From Caballeronia sordidicola (GTDB taxonomy: Bacteria; Pseudomonadota; Gammaproteobacteria; Burkholderiales; Burkholderiaceae), in assembly GCF_001544455.2 (NCBI RefSeq), contig NZ_FCOC02000013.1:62001-126000 (forward strand): 64,000 bases of DNA. The letters are read 5' to 3'. The notes beneath the pieces were generated by a model. The model was not told the DNA's origin. It did no database searches and worked only from the letters and a program-made list of their open reading frames with translations. Made by a program: the position numbers and the translations under genes. Shown in pieces: positions 8,591 through 19,071 of the stretch (its first letter is position 1; the number at the start of each line of letters is the position of its first letter).

Positions 8591-9619
8591 ATGAACTCCT
8601 TACACACTTCATCGCCGTCCGGATTGCCGCCTGGATTGCCACGGATCGCCGTGCTCGCCACCGGCGGAACCATCGCTGGCGAGGCGGGTGACGCCGCGAA
8701 AACTTCCGGGTACAAGGCGGGCGTTGTCGGTGTCGATAAATTGCTCGATGCCGTGCCGTCCTTGTCGCAAGTCGCGCGGATTCACGCGGAGCAAGTGGCG
8801 AGCATCGACAGCAAGGACATGACGCCGACACTCTGGGCGACCTTGTGTGCGCGCGTGAATGCGTTGCTCGCGCTGGACGACATTGACGGTGTCGTCATCA
8901 CGCACGGCACGGATACGCTCGAAGAAACCGCGTACTTGCTGCATCTCACTGTAAAAAGCGACAAGCCGGTTGTGCTGACGGCCGCCATGCGGCCCTCGAC
9001 GGCTTTATCCGCCGATGGCCCGCTCAACCTGCTCAACGCAGTCACGGTGGCGGCGAGCAAGGCGTCGTGGAAACAGGGCGCGCTGGTCGCATTCAATAAC
9101 CAGATCCACAGCGGGCGCGACGTGGTCAAGACCAGCACCTATGCGGTCGATGCTTTCCGTTCACCCGAAGGCGGCGCGCTGGGCTGGGTGCAGGATGGTC
9201 AGCTTGAATATCAGCGCACGGTCGTGAGGCCGCATACGTTGCAGACGCCATTTCAGATCGCGGCTGATTTGCCGACGGTTGAAATCGTAGCGAGTTACGC
9301 GGGTGTATCGCGAGTGGCTGTGGATGCCCTGGTCGCTGCCGGAGTGAAAGGGCTGGTGATCGCGGGCACGGGAAACGGCTCGATTCATTCAACCTTGCAA
9401 CAAGCCGTGGCCGATGCCGCGAAGCAAGGAGTAGTGGTCGTGCGTTCGTCGCGAGTCGGCTCGGGTCATGTGATGCGCAACGGCGCGGCGCCCGACGACA
9501 CGCTGGGATCAGTCACGGCGGGGAGCCTGAACCCGTACAAGTCGCGCGTGCTGCTGATGCTGGCGCTGGCGGCGGGAACGCCGCCAAAATACATGCAAAG
9601 CGTCTTCGATACCTACTGA
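8591..9619 (+). CDS. L-asparaginase
   Basis: The 342-residue protein carries both asparaginase signatures: ATGGTIAG (residues 23-30, nucleophile Thr27) and ITHGTDTLEETAYL (103-116, with the catalytic Thr107-Asp108 pair). The Lys of the second triad is probably in FNNQIHSGRDVVKTS. It hydrolyses L-asparagine to aspartate and ammonia. There is no signal peptide: the first 18 residues are Ser/Pro-rich and not hydrophobic. A cytoplasmic enzyme is therefore likely, although the sequence resembles the type II family. The transcript ends at a clear hairpin (9629-9654). Confidence 0.93.
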   Translation: MNSLHTSSPSGLPPGLPRIAVLATGGTIAGEAGDAAKTSGYKAGVVGVDKLLDAVPSLSQVARIHAEQVASIDSKDMTPTLWATLCARVNALLALDDIDGVVITHGTDTLEETAYLLHLTVKSDKPVVLTAAMRPSTALSADGPLNLLNAVTVAASKASWKQGALVAFNNQIHSGRDVVKTSTYAVDAFRSPEGGALGWVQDGQLEYQRTVVRPHTLQTPFQIAADLPTVEIVASYAGVSRVAVDALVAAGVKGLVIAGTGNGSIHSTLQQAVADAAKQGVVVVRSSRVGSGHVMRNGAAPDDTLGSVTAGSLNPYKSRVLLMLALAAGTPPKYMQSVFDTY

Positions 9620-9628
9620 CTTCCAATA

Positions 9629-9654
9629 AAAACGCGAACCGAAGCTCGCGTTTT
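9629..9654. terminator. Bidirectional terminator between asparaginase and kbp
   Basis: The stem AAAACGCGA / TCGCGTTTT with an 8-base loop is flanked by A-runs and T-runs, so it can stop both converging genes. Confidence 0.75.
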
Positions 9655-9673
9655 CATCAACAAAATCAATCGT

Positions 9674-10162
9674 TCAAGCTAGCGGCGGAATGCGCAAGAC
9701 CTGTCCCGGGTAGATCTTGTCCGGGCTGCTGAGCATGGGCTTGTTCGCCTCGAAAATCACATCGTTTTTCGCGCCATTGCCGTAGTACTTCGTTGCGATC
9801 TTCCAGAGATTGTCGCCTGCGGCAACCGTATGGAATTGTGAAGCCGGCGTGGGATTCAATACGGTCATGCGGTCGTCGACTTTATCGACGTGCTGCACAT
9901 TGCCTGCGGCGACGAGGATCTTTTCCTTCGTCGCCTGATCGGCGGCTTGCCCGCTGACCGTGACCGTATGCGAGGCGCCGTCGAAGGCGACCTGGAGGTT
10001 GTCGGCGCTGAGGCCTTGAGTGCGGATATACGCCGCGATGGCGTCTCCGGCGGTCTTGTTGAGCGCCGCCACGTCCGGCGCTGCTGGCGCGGCGGACGCC
10101 GTGGTCGACACGGCGCCGAATAACTTTTCGCCTGCTTCCTTGATGAAACTGAACATGCCCAT
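9674..10162 (-). CDS. kbp: BON-LysM protein, Kbp (YgaU) family
   Basis: The 162-residue protein begins MGMFSFIKEAGEKLFG, the hallmark N-terminus of Kbp/YgaU. It has a BON domain (about 32-102, AAYIRTQGLSADNLQVAF, then VTVSGQA) and a C-terminal LysM domain (about 110-158, FHTVAAGDNLWKIATKYYG, then IYPGQVLRIP). In E. coli Kbp is a cytoplasmic potassium sensor. Length fits the family apart from a short Ala/Pro linker at 20-30. It is transcribed alone, with GGAG about 10 bases before the ATG. Confidence 0.9.
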   Translation of the reverse strand: MGMFSFIKEAGEKLFGAVSTTASAAPAAPDVAALNKTAGDAIAAYIRTQGLSADNLQVAFDGASHTVTVSGQAADQATKEKILVAAGNVQHVDKVDDRMTVLNPTPASQFHTVAAGDNLWKIATKYYGNGAKNDVIFEANKPMLSSPDKIYPGQVLRIPPLA

Positions 10163-10464
10163 GTTGCAACTCCTGTATTAACCGGTGAAGCGGCCCAGTC
10201 GAGCCGAGCTTCTTAGTCGCGTAGCCCCAGGCTTAGTTCGCGGACTTCACGGCAGGAGTTGTAATACTGTGTCGATGAACACGATGTAAAACAAAAGCAC
10301 GAAACAAGACAACGAATCAAAAGCAAAAAAAGATCCGGCAGGCGGACACCCGGCAATGACGTCTGACCGACCAAGGCTTCCACGTCATCGCCGGGCGCCG
10401 CTAGACGGACCCAACGTTATTACACTTTTTGCAACCCACCGGAGATCAGCCGGTTTTCAGCAAT
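10163..10464. other. Intergenic region with an imperfect inverted repeat
   Basis: This is 302 bases between kbp and glxR. The only structure seen is an inverted repeat, CCCGGCAATGACGT (10349-10362) against ACGTCATCGCCGGG (10382-10395): 14 bases with one G-T type mismatch and a 19-base loop. On the minus strand an AT-rich TCTTTTTTTGCTTT tract follows about 15 bases beyond the stem, so it may act as an inefficient glxR terminator. Confidence 0.5.
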
Positions 10465-11352
10465 TCAATTTCCTTCGGTAACCTGATGATTCGACATCAG
10501 TTCCAGCGCCTTCACCATTCCCGAGTGATCCCACTCGCGTCCGCCGTTCGCCACGCACACGCTGAACAGTTGCTGCGCGCTCGCCGTATGCGGCAATGCG
10601 AGTCCAAGCTTCCTGGCGCTTTCCAGTGCGAGGTTCAGATCCTTCTGATGAAGCTCGATCCGGAAGCCTGGATTGAATGTGCGTTTGGTCATGCGTTCGC
10701 CGTGCACTTCCAGGATCCGCGATGCGGCGAAGCCGCCCATCAACGCCTTGCGCACGCGCTCAGGATCGGCGCCCGACTTCGATGCAAACAGCAGCGCTTC
10801 CCCCACCGCTTCAATATTGAGCGCCACGATAATCTGGTTGGCGACCTTGCACGTTTGCCCCGCGCCGTTTTCGCCGATGAGCGTGATGTTCTTGCCCATC
10901 ACTTCGAACAGCGGCTTCGCGCGTTCGAACGCGGCTTCGGGGCCGCCGACCATGATCGTGAGTGTTGCTTCGCGCGCGCCGACTTCGCCGCCGGAAACGG
11001 GTGCATCGAGATAATCGCAGCCGAGCGCGTTGATTTTCTTGGCGAAAGCCTGCGTCTCGAGCGGCGAGATGGAGCTCATGTCGATCACGAGCTGGCCTTT
11101 CTCGAGTCCTTTTGCCACGCCGTCGTCGGCGAAGAGAACATTGGCCACATCGGGCGTGTCCGGCACCATCAGGACGATGATTTCGCTGCCGCGCGCTACT
11201 TCTGTCGAATTGCCGGCCACCGTGCCGAGCGCGCGCAGATCGTCGGGCACCGGATATGCGCCGTTGAGTACCAGCGTGTGGCCGGCTTTCTTGAGGTTGC
11301 GCGCCATGTGGGCGCCCATGATGCCGAGTCCGATAAAACCGATTGTTGCCAT
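10465..11352 (-). CDS. glxR: 2-hydroxy-3-oxopropionate (tartronate semialdehyde) reductase
   Basis: The 295-residue beta-hydroxyacid dehydrogenase has the Rossmann motif GFIGLGIMGAHMARNL (residues 5-20), the substrate motif DAPVSGG (116-122) and the catalytic Lys169 in GAGQTCKVANQ. It reduces tartronate semialdehyde to D-glycerate with NAD(P)H, the last step of the glyoxylate carboligase route. It is the third gene after gcl and hyi on the same strand, which strongly supports the GlxR/GarR assignment over 3-hydroxyisobutyrate dehydrogenase. Confidence 0.93.
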   Translation of the reverse strand: MATIGFIGLGIMGAHMARNLKKAGHTLVLNGAYPVPDDLRALGTVAGNSTEVARGSEIIVLMVPDTPDVANVLFADDGVAKGLEKGQLVIDMSSISPLETQAFAKKINALGCDYLDAPVSGGEVGAREATLTIMVGGPEAAFERAKPLFEVMGKNITLIGENGAGQTCKVANQIIVALNIEAVGEALLFASKSGADPERVRKALMGGFAASRILEVHGERMTKRTFNPGFRIELHQKDLNLALESARKLGLALPHTASAQQLFSVCVANGGREWDHSGMVKALELMSNHQVTEGN

Positions 11353-11388
11353 TACGTGTGTCTCCTCCAGATAGTGTGGGCCAGGGCG

Positions 11389-12192
11389 TCAGGCCGCCGC
11401 GTGCGCGTTCTTCCAGCCAGCGAGTTCCGCGAGCCATCCGAGGCCGGCTTCGGTCGTTGCACGCGGTTTGTATTCGCAGCCAATCCAGCCTTGATAGCCA
11501 ATCGAATCCAGCAGCGAGAACAGGAACGGATAGTTGATTTCACCCGTGCCCGGTTCGTTGCGGCCAGGGTTATCAGCCAGTTGAACATGCGCGATCGATG
11601 GCAGGTTGCGCTTGATCGTCGCCGCCAGTTCGCCTTCCATGCGCTGCATGTGATAGATGTCGTACTGCAGGAACAGGTTGTCCGAGCCGACATCGCGAAT
11701 CACGTCCAGTCCTTCCTGCGATTTGTTCAGCGCGAAGCCGGGGATATCGAAGTGATTGCACGGCTCGACCAGGAGCCTGATGCCTTCTTTCTTCAACGCG
11801 CCAGCCGCGAACTTCAGGTTTTCGACGATCGTCGCCCGCGCTTCCTCGCGGCTGACCGATGCCGTAGGAATGCCCACCAGGCAGTTCAGTTGCGGCACTT
11901 TCAGCGCCTTCGCGTATTCGATTGCCTTAGCCACGCCTTCGCGAAACTCTTCCTTGCGATCCGGCAAACACGCGATGCCACGCTCACCGCCTTCCCAATT
12001 GCCCGCGGGCAGGTTGTGCAGCACGATTTGCAGATTGTTGTCGTCCAGACGCTGACGCAGATCCGCAATGGAATACGGATACGGGAACAGGAATTCCACC
12101 GCTTCGAAGCCCGCTTCCGCCGCCGCTGCAAAGCGGTCGAGGAAGGGCACTTCGTTGAACAGCATTGTCAGGTTTGCGGCAAATTTCGGCAT
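11389..12192 (-). CDS. hyi: Hydroxypyruvate isomerase
   Basis: The 267-residue TIM-barrel protein starts MPKFAANLTMLFNEVPFLDRF, diagnostic of Hyi. Metal and catalytic residues are visible: Glu143 in LLVEPCN, Asp178 in QYDIYHMQ, His202 in IAHVQLADNPGR and Glu240 in IGCEYKP. It interconverts hydroxypyruvate and tartronate semialdehyde. It lies between gcl (44 bases upstream) and glxR (36 bases downstream) in one operon. Confidence 0.94.
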   Translation of the reverse strand: MPKFAANLTMLFNEVPFLDRFAAAAEAGFEAVEFLFPYPYSIADLRQRLDDNNLQIVLHNLPAGNWEGGERGIACLPDRKEEFREGVAKAIEYAKALKVPQLNCLVGIPTASVSREEARATIVENLKFAAGALKKEGIRLLVEPCNHFDIPGFALNKSQEGLDVIRDVGSDNLFLQYDIYHMQRMEGELAATIKRNLPSIAHVQLADNPGRNEPGTGEINYPFLFSLLDSIGYQGWIGCEYKPRATTEAGLGWLAELAGWKNAHAAA

Positions 12193-12236
12193 GGTTTCTA
12201 CTCTCTCAGACGGCTTTCAGACTAATACTCAGGCAC

Positions 12237-14018
<1,782 letters not shown>

Positions 14019-14131
14019 GACTGTCTCCATCCACTTGGTGTTTGCTGTGTCCCGCCATGGCGAAACGTCGTTTAACGGACTTTATGCGTATGCCGGAGTG
14101 TTGATAAGATCAGCCAGAGTCGTTTGATCCG

Positions 14132-14144
14132 ATACAAAAAGTAT
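14132..14144 (+). promoter_or_regulatory. Candidate LysR-type operator in the gcl/lysR divergent region
   Basis: ATACAAAAAGTAT is a perfect ATAC-N5-GTAT dyad of the T-N11-A type bound by LysR regulators. It sits 30 bases before the regulator start and about 115 bases upstream of gcl, so it could serve autoregulation and gcl activation. Confidence 0.4.
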
Positions 14145-14173
14145 GGAACGGATGGGGCAACGGAGACAGGAAA

Positions 14174-15079
14174 ATGGATCGATTCAAGCAGATAGAGACG
14201 TTCGTGAAAGTCGCCGAGGCTGGCAGCCTCGCCGCGGCCGCGCTGGAGGAGGGCGTGTCGCCGGTGATTCTGGGGCGGCGTATCGATGCGCTGGAAAAGC
14301 GCCTTGGCGTCAAACTGATGTACCGCTCGACGCGCCGGCTGGTGGTCAGCGAAGAAGGCGCCGCGTTCCTGGAGCGTTGCCGTGGACTGCTCGCCGACTG
14401 GAACCAGGCGGAAAACGAACTCGCCGATGGCCAGCGCACGGTCGACGGCCACCTGATTGTCTCGGCGCCCGCGGCTTTCGGGCGGATGCACGTGGCGCCG
14501 CACGCTCCCGGGTTCCTCGCCGACAAACCCGCGTTGCAGATGTCGTTCAATCTGAACGACCGCGTGGCCGACCTGATTCGCGAAGGTTACGACCTGTCGA
14601 TCCGGATTGGCGGCGCGGTGGACCAGAACTTCGTGGCGGTGAAACTTGCCGAAAACCATCGCGTGGTCTGCGGCACGCCCGCGTATTTCAAGAAGCACGG
14701 CAAGCCGAAAACGCTCGACGACCTGCCGCGCCACAACTGTCTCGCCTTCAACCTGCAAGGCGGCCAGAACCGCGGCTGGTATTTTCGCCGCAACGGCAAG
14801 CTGGCGACGGTGCGCGTCTCCGGAAACCTGGATTGCAACGACGGCGAATTGCTTCACCGCTGGGTGTCCGAGGGCCACGGGCTTGGCTGGCGCTCCACGT
14901 GGGAGATCCAGCGGCAACTCGCGGCGGGCGAACTGGAAACCGTGCTGGATGAGTTCGCGTTGCCGGACTACGACATCCTCGCGGTGTATCCGCAGCAGCG
15001 CTATGTGCCGGCAAAAGTGCGCTACTTCATTGATTATTTGAAGAAAGTCTACGCGCAGCCGGACTACTGGAGCCGATGA
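14174..15079 (+). CDS. LysR-family transcriptional regulator, likely of the gcl operon
   Basis: The 301-residue LysR protein has an N-terminal winged helix-turn-helix (MDRFKQIETFVKVAEAGSLAAAALEEGVSPVILGRRIDALE) and an effector domain with FNLNDRVADLIREGYDLSIRIGG, typical of the DsdC/AaeR-like LysR branch. It is divergent from gcl with a 155-base shared promoter region, and LysR proteins commonly control their divergent neighbour. Control of glyoxylate use is therefore inferred from position only. AGGAAA precedes the ATG at 14174. Confidence 0.88.
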   Translation: MDRFKQIETFVKVAEAGSLAAAALEEGVSPVILGRRIDALEKRLGVKLMYRSTRRLVVSEEGAAFLERCRGLLADWNQAENELADGQRTVDGHLIVSAPAAFGRMHVAPHAPGFLADKPALQMSFNLNDRVADLIREGYDLSIRIGGAVDQNFVAVKLAENHRVVCGTPAYFKKHGKPKTLDDLPRHNCLAFNLQGGQNRGWYFRRNGKLATVRVSGNLDCNDGELLHRWVSEGHGLGWRSTWEIQRQLAAGELETVLDEFALPDYDILAVYPQQRYVPAKVRYFIDYLKKVYAQPDYWSR

Positions 15080-15170
15080 GCGCCGATCGCACCAACCCGC
15101 GCAACACGCAGGACCGGGACCTAAGCCATTGAAAACACAGCGGAACTAAAGCGCAAAAGACCTAAATCAG

Positions 15171-15199
15171 TTGTGAGCGCGTCCATATCCCGCTATAAT
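15171..15199 (+). promoter_or_regulatory. Sigma-70 promoter of the rpsF operon
   Basis: TTGTGA (15171-15176) and a perfect TATAAT (15194-15199) are separated by exactly 17 bases, about 65 bases before the rpsF start. This is a strong housekeeping promoter, as expected for ribosomal protein genes. Confidence 0.85.
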
Positions 15200-15264
15200 C
15201 GTTGGCTTCTCTCTTGCCGCACCGGTCCGACGCCCGGGTGGCTTTATATCCTCAAGGAGTAACA

Positions 15265-15639
15265 ATGCGTCATTACGAAATCGTATTTATCGTGCATCCG
15301 GATCAGAGCGAGCAAGTGCCCGCCATGATCGAACGGTACAAGACCACGATCACGTCGCACGGTGGTTCGATCCACCGCATCGAAGACTGGGGCCGCCGTC
15401 AGCTTGCCTACATGATCGAGAAACTCGCGAAGGCTCACTACGTGTGCATGAACATTGAATGCAGCCAGGAAACCCTGGAAGAGCTGGAACACGCATTCAA
15501 GTTCAACGACGCAGTGCTGCGTCACCTGATCGTCAAGATGAAGAAGGCCGAAACCGGCCCGTCGCCGATGATGAAGGAAGTGCACCGCGAAGAAGCCAAG
15601 AAGGCGGCCAGCCAGCCGTCGACTGAAGCGCAGGCTTAA
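15265..15639 (+). CDS. rpsF: 30S ribosomal protein S6
   Basis: The 124-residue protein begins MRHYEIVFIVHPDQSEQVPAMIERY and includes YMIEKLAKAHYVCMNIECS, both clear S6 sequence. The basic/acidic C-terminal tail (about 100-124) is usual in beta-proteobacteria. AAGGAG precedes the ATG at 15265; earlier in-frame codons lie inside the promoter. It is first in the rpsF-priB-rpsR-rplI operon and binds 16S rRNA with S18. Confidence 0.97.
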   Translation: MRHYEIVFIVHPDQSEQVPAMIERYKTTITSHGGSIHRIEDWGRRQLAYMIEKLAKAHYVCMNIECSQETLEELEHAFKFNDAVLRHLIVKMKKAETGPSPMMKEVHREEAKKAASQPSTEAQA

Positions 15640-15696
15640 TAGACACCTCGAGACACCTCGGATACCTCTCAGAGGCGTCAAGCCACCAGGATTCAA

Positions 15697-15996
15697 GTGA
15701 ACCGGCTGCAACTGACAGCAAGCGTCGTGGAACGCGAACCGGTGCGGTACACCCCCGCCGGCGTCCCCATAGCAAGCTGCACGTTGCATCACTGCACGGA
15801 AGTTGTCGAAGCGGGCATTGCCCGTCAAATCGAACTGACGCTTCCAGCGGTAGCGGCCGGTGCTGCGAGCGGCAAGCTGGAAAGCCTTGCAATGGGCGTT
15901 GAAACGCTCTTTACAGGCTTCATGGCCAAGAAAAACCGCAACGCGCGAACCCTGGTGTTTCACATCACAGAATTGCAGGATATTGGAAAGGACTGA
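15697..15996 (+). CDS. priB: Primosomal replication protein N (PriB)
   Basis: The 99-residue single-strand DNA-binding OB-fold protein starts MNRLQLTASVVEREPVRYTPAGVPIASCTL, typical of PriB. The start codon is GTG at 15697. PriB helps PriA reload DnaB at stalled forks. It sits between rpsF and rpsR as in many proteobacteria, and its stop is two bases before the rpsR ATG. dnaB lies downstream in the same direction. Confidence 0.95.
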   Translation: MNRLQLTASVVEREPVRYTPAGVPIASCTLHHCTEVVEAGIARQIELTLPAVAAGAASGKLESLAMGVETLFTGFMAKKNRNARTLVFHITELQDIGKD

Positions 15997-15998
15997 AC

Positions 15999-16274
15999 AT
16001 GCCCCGCCCGACTGGTAAGAAATTCGACAAACGTCGTCAGCAACAAAACCCGCTCTTCAAGCGCAAGAAATTCTGCCGTTTCACGGCTGCCGGTGTTGAA
16101 TACATCGACTACAAGGACACGGAAACGCTGAAGGACTTCGTTGGTGAGAACGGCAAGATCACGCCGGCTCGTCTGACAGGAACGAAGGCTCACTACCAAC
16201 GTCAGCTCGACACGGCTATCAAGCGCGCTCGTTTTCTCGCGCTCCTGCCGTACACCGACCTGCACAAGGCCTAA
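15999..16274 (+). CDS. rpsR: 30S ribosomal protein S18
   Basis: The 91-residue protein shows the S18 core KKFCRFTAAGVEYIDYKDTETLKDFV and RARFLALLPYTDLHK at the end. An N-terminal Gln/Arg-rich extension (GKKFDKRRQQQNPLFKR) is usual in this group. GGAAAGGACTGAAC precedes the ATG. It partners with S6 on the small-subunit platform. Confidence 0.97.
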   Translation: MPRPTGKKFDKRRQQQNPLFKRKKFCRFTAAGVEYIDYKDTETLKDFVGENGKITPARLTGTKAHYQRQLDTAIKRARFLALLPYTDLHKA

Positions 16275-16301
16275 TCAGACGACGCAATAAGGAAAAGCCA
16301 A

Positions 16302-16757
16302 ATGCAAATCATTCTTTTGGAAAAAGTCGTCAACCTGGGCAACCTCGGCGACATCGTGAAGGTCAAGGACGGTTACGCACGTAACTTCCTGATCCCGGGC
16401 AAGAAGGCTCGCCGTGCAACGAAGGACGCAATTGCGGAATTCGAAGTGCGCCGTGCCGACCTGGAAAAGGTTGCTGCTGAAAAGCTGGCGGCCGCTACGG
16501 CTCAAGGCGAAAAGCTGAGCGGCGCAACCGTTCAGATCTCGCAGAAGGCTGGCGTCGACGGCCGTTTGTTCGGTTCGGTGACGAACGCGGATATCGCCGA
16601 CGCGCTGAAGAAGCAAGGTCTGGCAGAAGTCGAAAAGTCGCAAGTGCGCCTGGCCGACGGCCCGCTGAAGCTGGTTGGCGATCACGCCGTCCAGATCGCA
16701 CTGCACACAGACGTTATTGTCGATGTGACGGTGTCGGTGCTGGGCGAGCACGCTTAA
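16302..16757 (+). CDS. rplI: 50S ribosomal protein L9
   Basis: The 151-residue protein starts MQIILLEKVVNLGNLGDIVKVKDGYARNFLIPGKKA, the L9 N-terminal RNA-binding domain, followed by the connecting helix and a C-terminal domain ending in VDVTVSVLGEHA. AAGGAAAA precedes the ATG. It is the last gene of the ribosomal operon, ahead of a strong terminator at 16830-16861. Confidence 0.97.
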   Translation: MQIILLEKVVNLGNLGDIVKVKDGYARNFLIPGKKARRATKDAIAEFEVRRADLEKVAAEKLAAATAQGEKLSGATVQISQKAGVDGRLFGSVTNADIADALKKQGLAEVEKSQVRLADGPLKLVGDHAVQIALHTDVIVDVTVSVLGEHA

Positions 16758-16829
16758 AGCTTCCGGTCAGCCGGGATTTCTCCGGCGCCGATGAAAAGTC
16801 ACAGCACGTAGTCCGGCTGTAAAAAGAAG

Positions 16830-16861
16830 GGCGGGAACCCTCAACGGTTCCCGCCTTTTTT
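16830..16861 (+). terminator. Rho-independent terminator after rplI
   Basis: A 10-base perfect stem GGCGGGAACC / GGTTCCCGCC with a 6-base loop is followed by TTTTTT. It separates the ribosomal operon from dnaB. Confidence 0.9.
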
Positions 16862-16907
16862 GTTTCTGATCGCCCGCCGCCTCGCCATTTCGCCGATAAT
16901 TGCCGCC

Positions 16908-18296
16908 ATGAACGCACCCTCGAAAGATCCGCAAATGGATGCGCTGAAGGTTCCGCCGCATTCCATCGAAGCCGAACAGTCCGTCATTGGCGGCTTGTTG
17001 CTCGACAACGCCGCGTGGGATCGCATAGCGGACCTGATGTCGCACAGTGATTTCTACCGCTACGACCACAGGATCATTTATGAGGCGATCGGCAAGCTGA
17101 TCGCGACCACGCGCCCGGCCGACGTGATCACGGTCTACGAGGCGCTGACGAATACGGGCAAGGCCGAGGAAGTCGGCGGTCTTGCCTATCTGAACGCGCT
17201 CGCGCAGAACACGCCGAGCGCCGCGAACATTCGCCGATACGCGGAAATCGTGCGCGACCGGGCGGTCTTGCGCAGGCTGGTTTCGGTCGCCGACGAAATT
17301 TCCGCCGATGCCTTCAATCCACAAGGCAAGGAAGTTCGCCAGTTGCTGGACGAGGCCGAGGCCAAGGTGTTTTCCATCGCGGAAAGCGGCGCGCGCGGCA
17401 CGCAAGGATTTCTCGAAATCGGGCCGCTTCTGACGGAAGTCGTCGAGCGCATTGACACGCTTTATCACACGGCGAATCCCAGCGACGTTACCGGTACGCC
17501 AACCGGTTTTGTCGACCTGGACCGCATGACCTCGGGCATGCACGGCGGCGAGCTGATCATCGTGGCGGGGCGGCCATCCATGGGCAAGACCGCGTTTTCG
17601 ATGAACATCGGCGAATACGTGGCCGTTGAATATGGTCTGCCGGTTGCCGTGTTCTCCATGGAAATGCCGGGCACGCAGTTGACCATGCGTATGCTGGGTT
17701 CGGTCGGCCGACTCGACCAGCACAGAATGCGTACTGGCCGCCTTACCGACGAAGACTGGCCGAAGCTCACGCATGCGGTGCAAAAAATGAGCGAGGCGCA
17801 GATTTTTATCGATGAAACCGGCGGCCTGAATCCAATGGAGTTGCGCTCGCGCTCGCGGCGTCTGGCGCGGCAATGCGGCAAGCTTGGTTTGATCATTGTC
17901 GATTACTTGCAGCTTATGTCGGGTTCCGGCTCGGGTGGCGAAAACCGGGCAACGGAAATCTCAGAAATCTCGCGTTCGCTCAAAAGCCTCGCAAAAGAAC
18001 TCGATGTTCCCGTTGTCGCGCTATCGCAGCTTAATCGTGGGCTGGAACAGAGGCCGAACAAGCGCCCGATCATGTCGGATTTGCGCGAATCCGGTGCTAT
18101 CGAGCAGGATGCAGACGTCATTTTGTTTATCTACCGCGACGAAGTTTACAACCCCGACAGCCCGGACAAAGGGACGGCCGAGATCATTATCGGCAAGCAG
18201 CGAAATGGCCCGATCGGCCCTGTTCGGCTCACGTTCCAAGGCCAATACACGAAGTTCGAGAATTTTGCCGGCGCGCAGAACTTCTATAGCGATTAA
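16908..18296 (+). CDS. dnaB: Replicative DNA helicase DnaB
   Basis: The 462-residue helicase has the N-terminal DnaG-interacting domain (about 15-120, HSIEAEQSVIGGLLLDNAAWD) and a RecA-like motor with Walker A GRPSMGKT (221-228). Further motor motifs are VAVFSMEMPGTQL, LIIVDYLQLMSG, and the arginine-finger region near LRESGAIEQDADVILFIYRDE. It unwinds DNA ahead of the replisome as a hexamer. The start MNAPSKDPQ at 16908 is favoured; an in-frame codon at 16860 falls inside the terminator. No intein is present. Confidence 0.97.
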   Translation: MNAPSKDPQMDALKVPPHSIEAEQSVIGGLLLDNAAWDRIADLMSHSDFYRYDHRIIYEAIGKLIATTRPADVITVYEALTNTGKAEEVGGLAYLNALAQNTPSAANIRRYAEIVRDRAVLRRLVSVADEISADAFNPQGKEVRQLLDEAEAKVFSIAESGARGTQGFLEIGPLLTEVVERIDTLYHTANPSDVTGTPTGFVDLDRMTSGMHGGELIIVAGRPSMGKTAFSMNIGEYVAVEYGLPVAVFSMEMPGTQLTMRMLGSVGRLDQHRMRTGRLTDEDWPKLTHAVQKMSEAQIFIDETGGLNPMELRSRSRRLARQCGKLGLIIVDYLQLMSGSGSGGENRATEISEISRSLKSLAKELDVPVVALSQLNRGLEQRPNKRPIMSDLRESGAIEQDADVILFIYRDEVYNPDSPDKGTAEIIIGKQRNGPIGPVRLTFQGQYTKFENFAGAQNFYSD

Positions 18297-18415
18297 GAAA
18301 CGTGTTGTGCAGCCGTGCTACGATTGACCCCAATCGGAGTGCGGCGCCGTCCCCGCGAAGGTACAATGTGGCAGTTTTATGTCAGCGCCACCTTGAGCCA
18401 CTTTCCGGGATTTTC

Positions 18416-19042
18416 ATGTTCGGTCGATTCATGCCCACCGAGGGCAAATTTTTCGAAATCTTCAATGCGCACGCAAAGTGCATCGTCGACGCGAGCCACG
18501 AACTCGAACTGCTGATCGACAACATGGACCAGATGGAAGTCCACAAGCAGAACGTCCAGACGAACGAAAAACGTGCTGACAAGCTCACGCACGAAACCAT
18601 CGACCTGCTGCACAAGACCTTCATCACGCCGCTCGATCGCGACGAAATCCACAAGCTCATCACGACCATGGACGACATCCTGGACCTGATGGAAGACGTG
18701 GCCACGGCGATCTCGCTCTACGACGTGCGGGAATCGACCGCAGAAATGAGCCAGCTTGCGCATATCTGCACGGCAACTTCCGAACGCGTGCAGCAAGCCG
18801 TGCAACTCCTCGCGGACATGAAACGCGCGAGCGAGATCCTCAAGATCTGCGAAGAGATCGACCGGCTGGAATCGGACGCGGACCGCGTGCTGCGCTCGGC
18901 CATGTCCAAGCTCTTCCGCGAAGAGGACAACGTCAAGACGCTGATCAAGCTGAAGGCAATCTACGAGTTGCTCGAGACGATCACCGATAAATGCGAGGAT
19001 GTCGCGAACATCATCGAAGGCATCGTGTTGGAAAACGCCTGA
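18416..19042 (+). CDS. PhoU-like DUF47 accessory protein of the Pit transporter
   Basis: The 208-residue all-helical protein begins MFGRFMPTEGKFFEIFNAHAKCIVDASHELELLI, typical of the DUF47/YkaA family. It contains acidic E/D motifs such as THETIDLLHKTFITPLDRDEI and TTMDDILDLMEDVATAI that bind metal in PhoU relatives. Members are encoded directly before pit genes and are thought to regulate low-affinity phosphate transport. The pit gene follows after 29 bases. The ATG at 18416 matches the family N-terminus. Confidence 0.92.
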   Translation: MFGRFMPTEGKFFEIFNAHAKCIVDASHELELLIDNMDQMEVHKQNVQTNEKRADKLTHETIDLLHKTFITPLDRDEIHKLITTMDDILDLMEDVATAISLYDVRESTAEMSQLAHICTATSERVQQAVQLLADMKRASEILKICEEIDRLESDADRVLRSAMSKLFREEDNVKTLIKLKAIYELLETITDKCEDVANIIEGIVLENA

Positions 19043-19071
19043 TCTCAGCCGCGCCACTCATCCAATAAACG

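Noticed and set aside
10429..12225. Long plus-strand open frame opposite glxR and hyi
   Set aside because: It is a mirror of two well-conserved enzymes on the other strand; its Arg/His-rich sequence has no motif.
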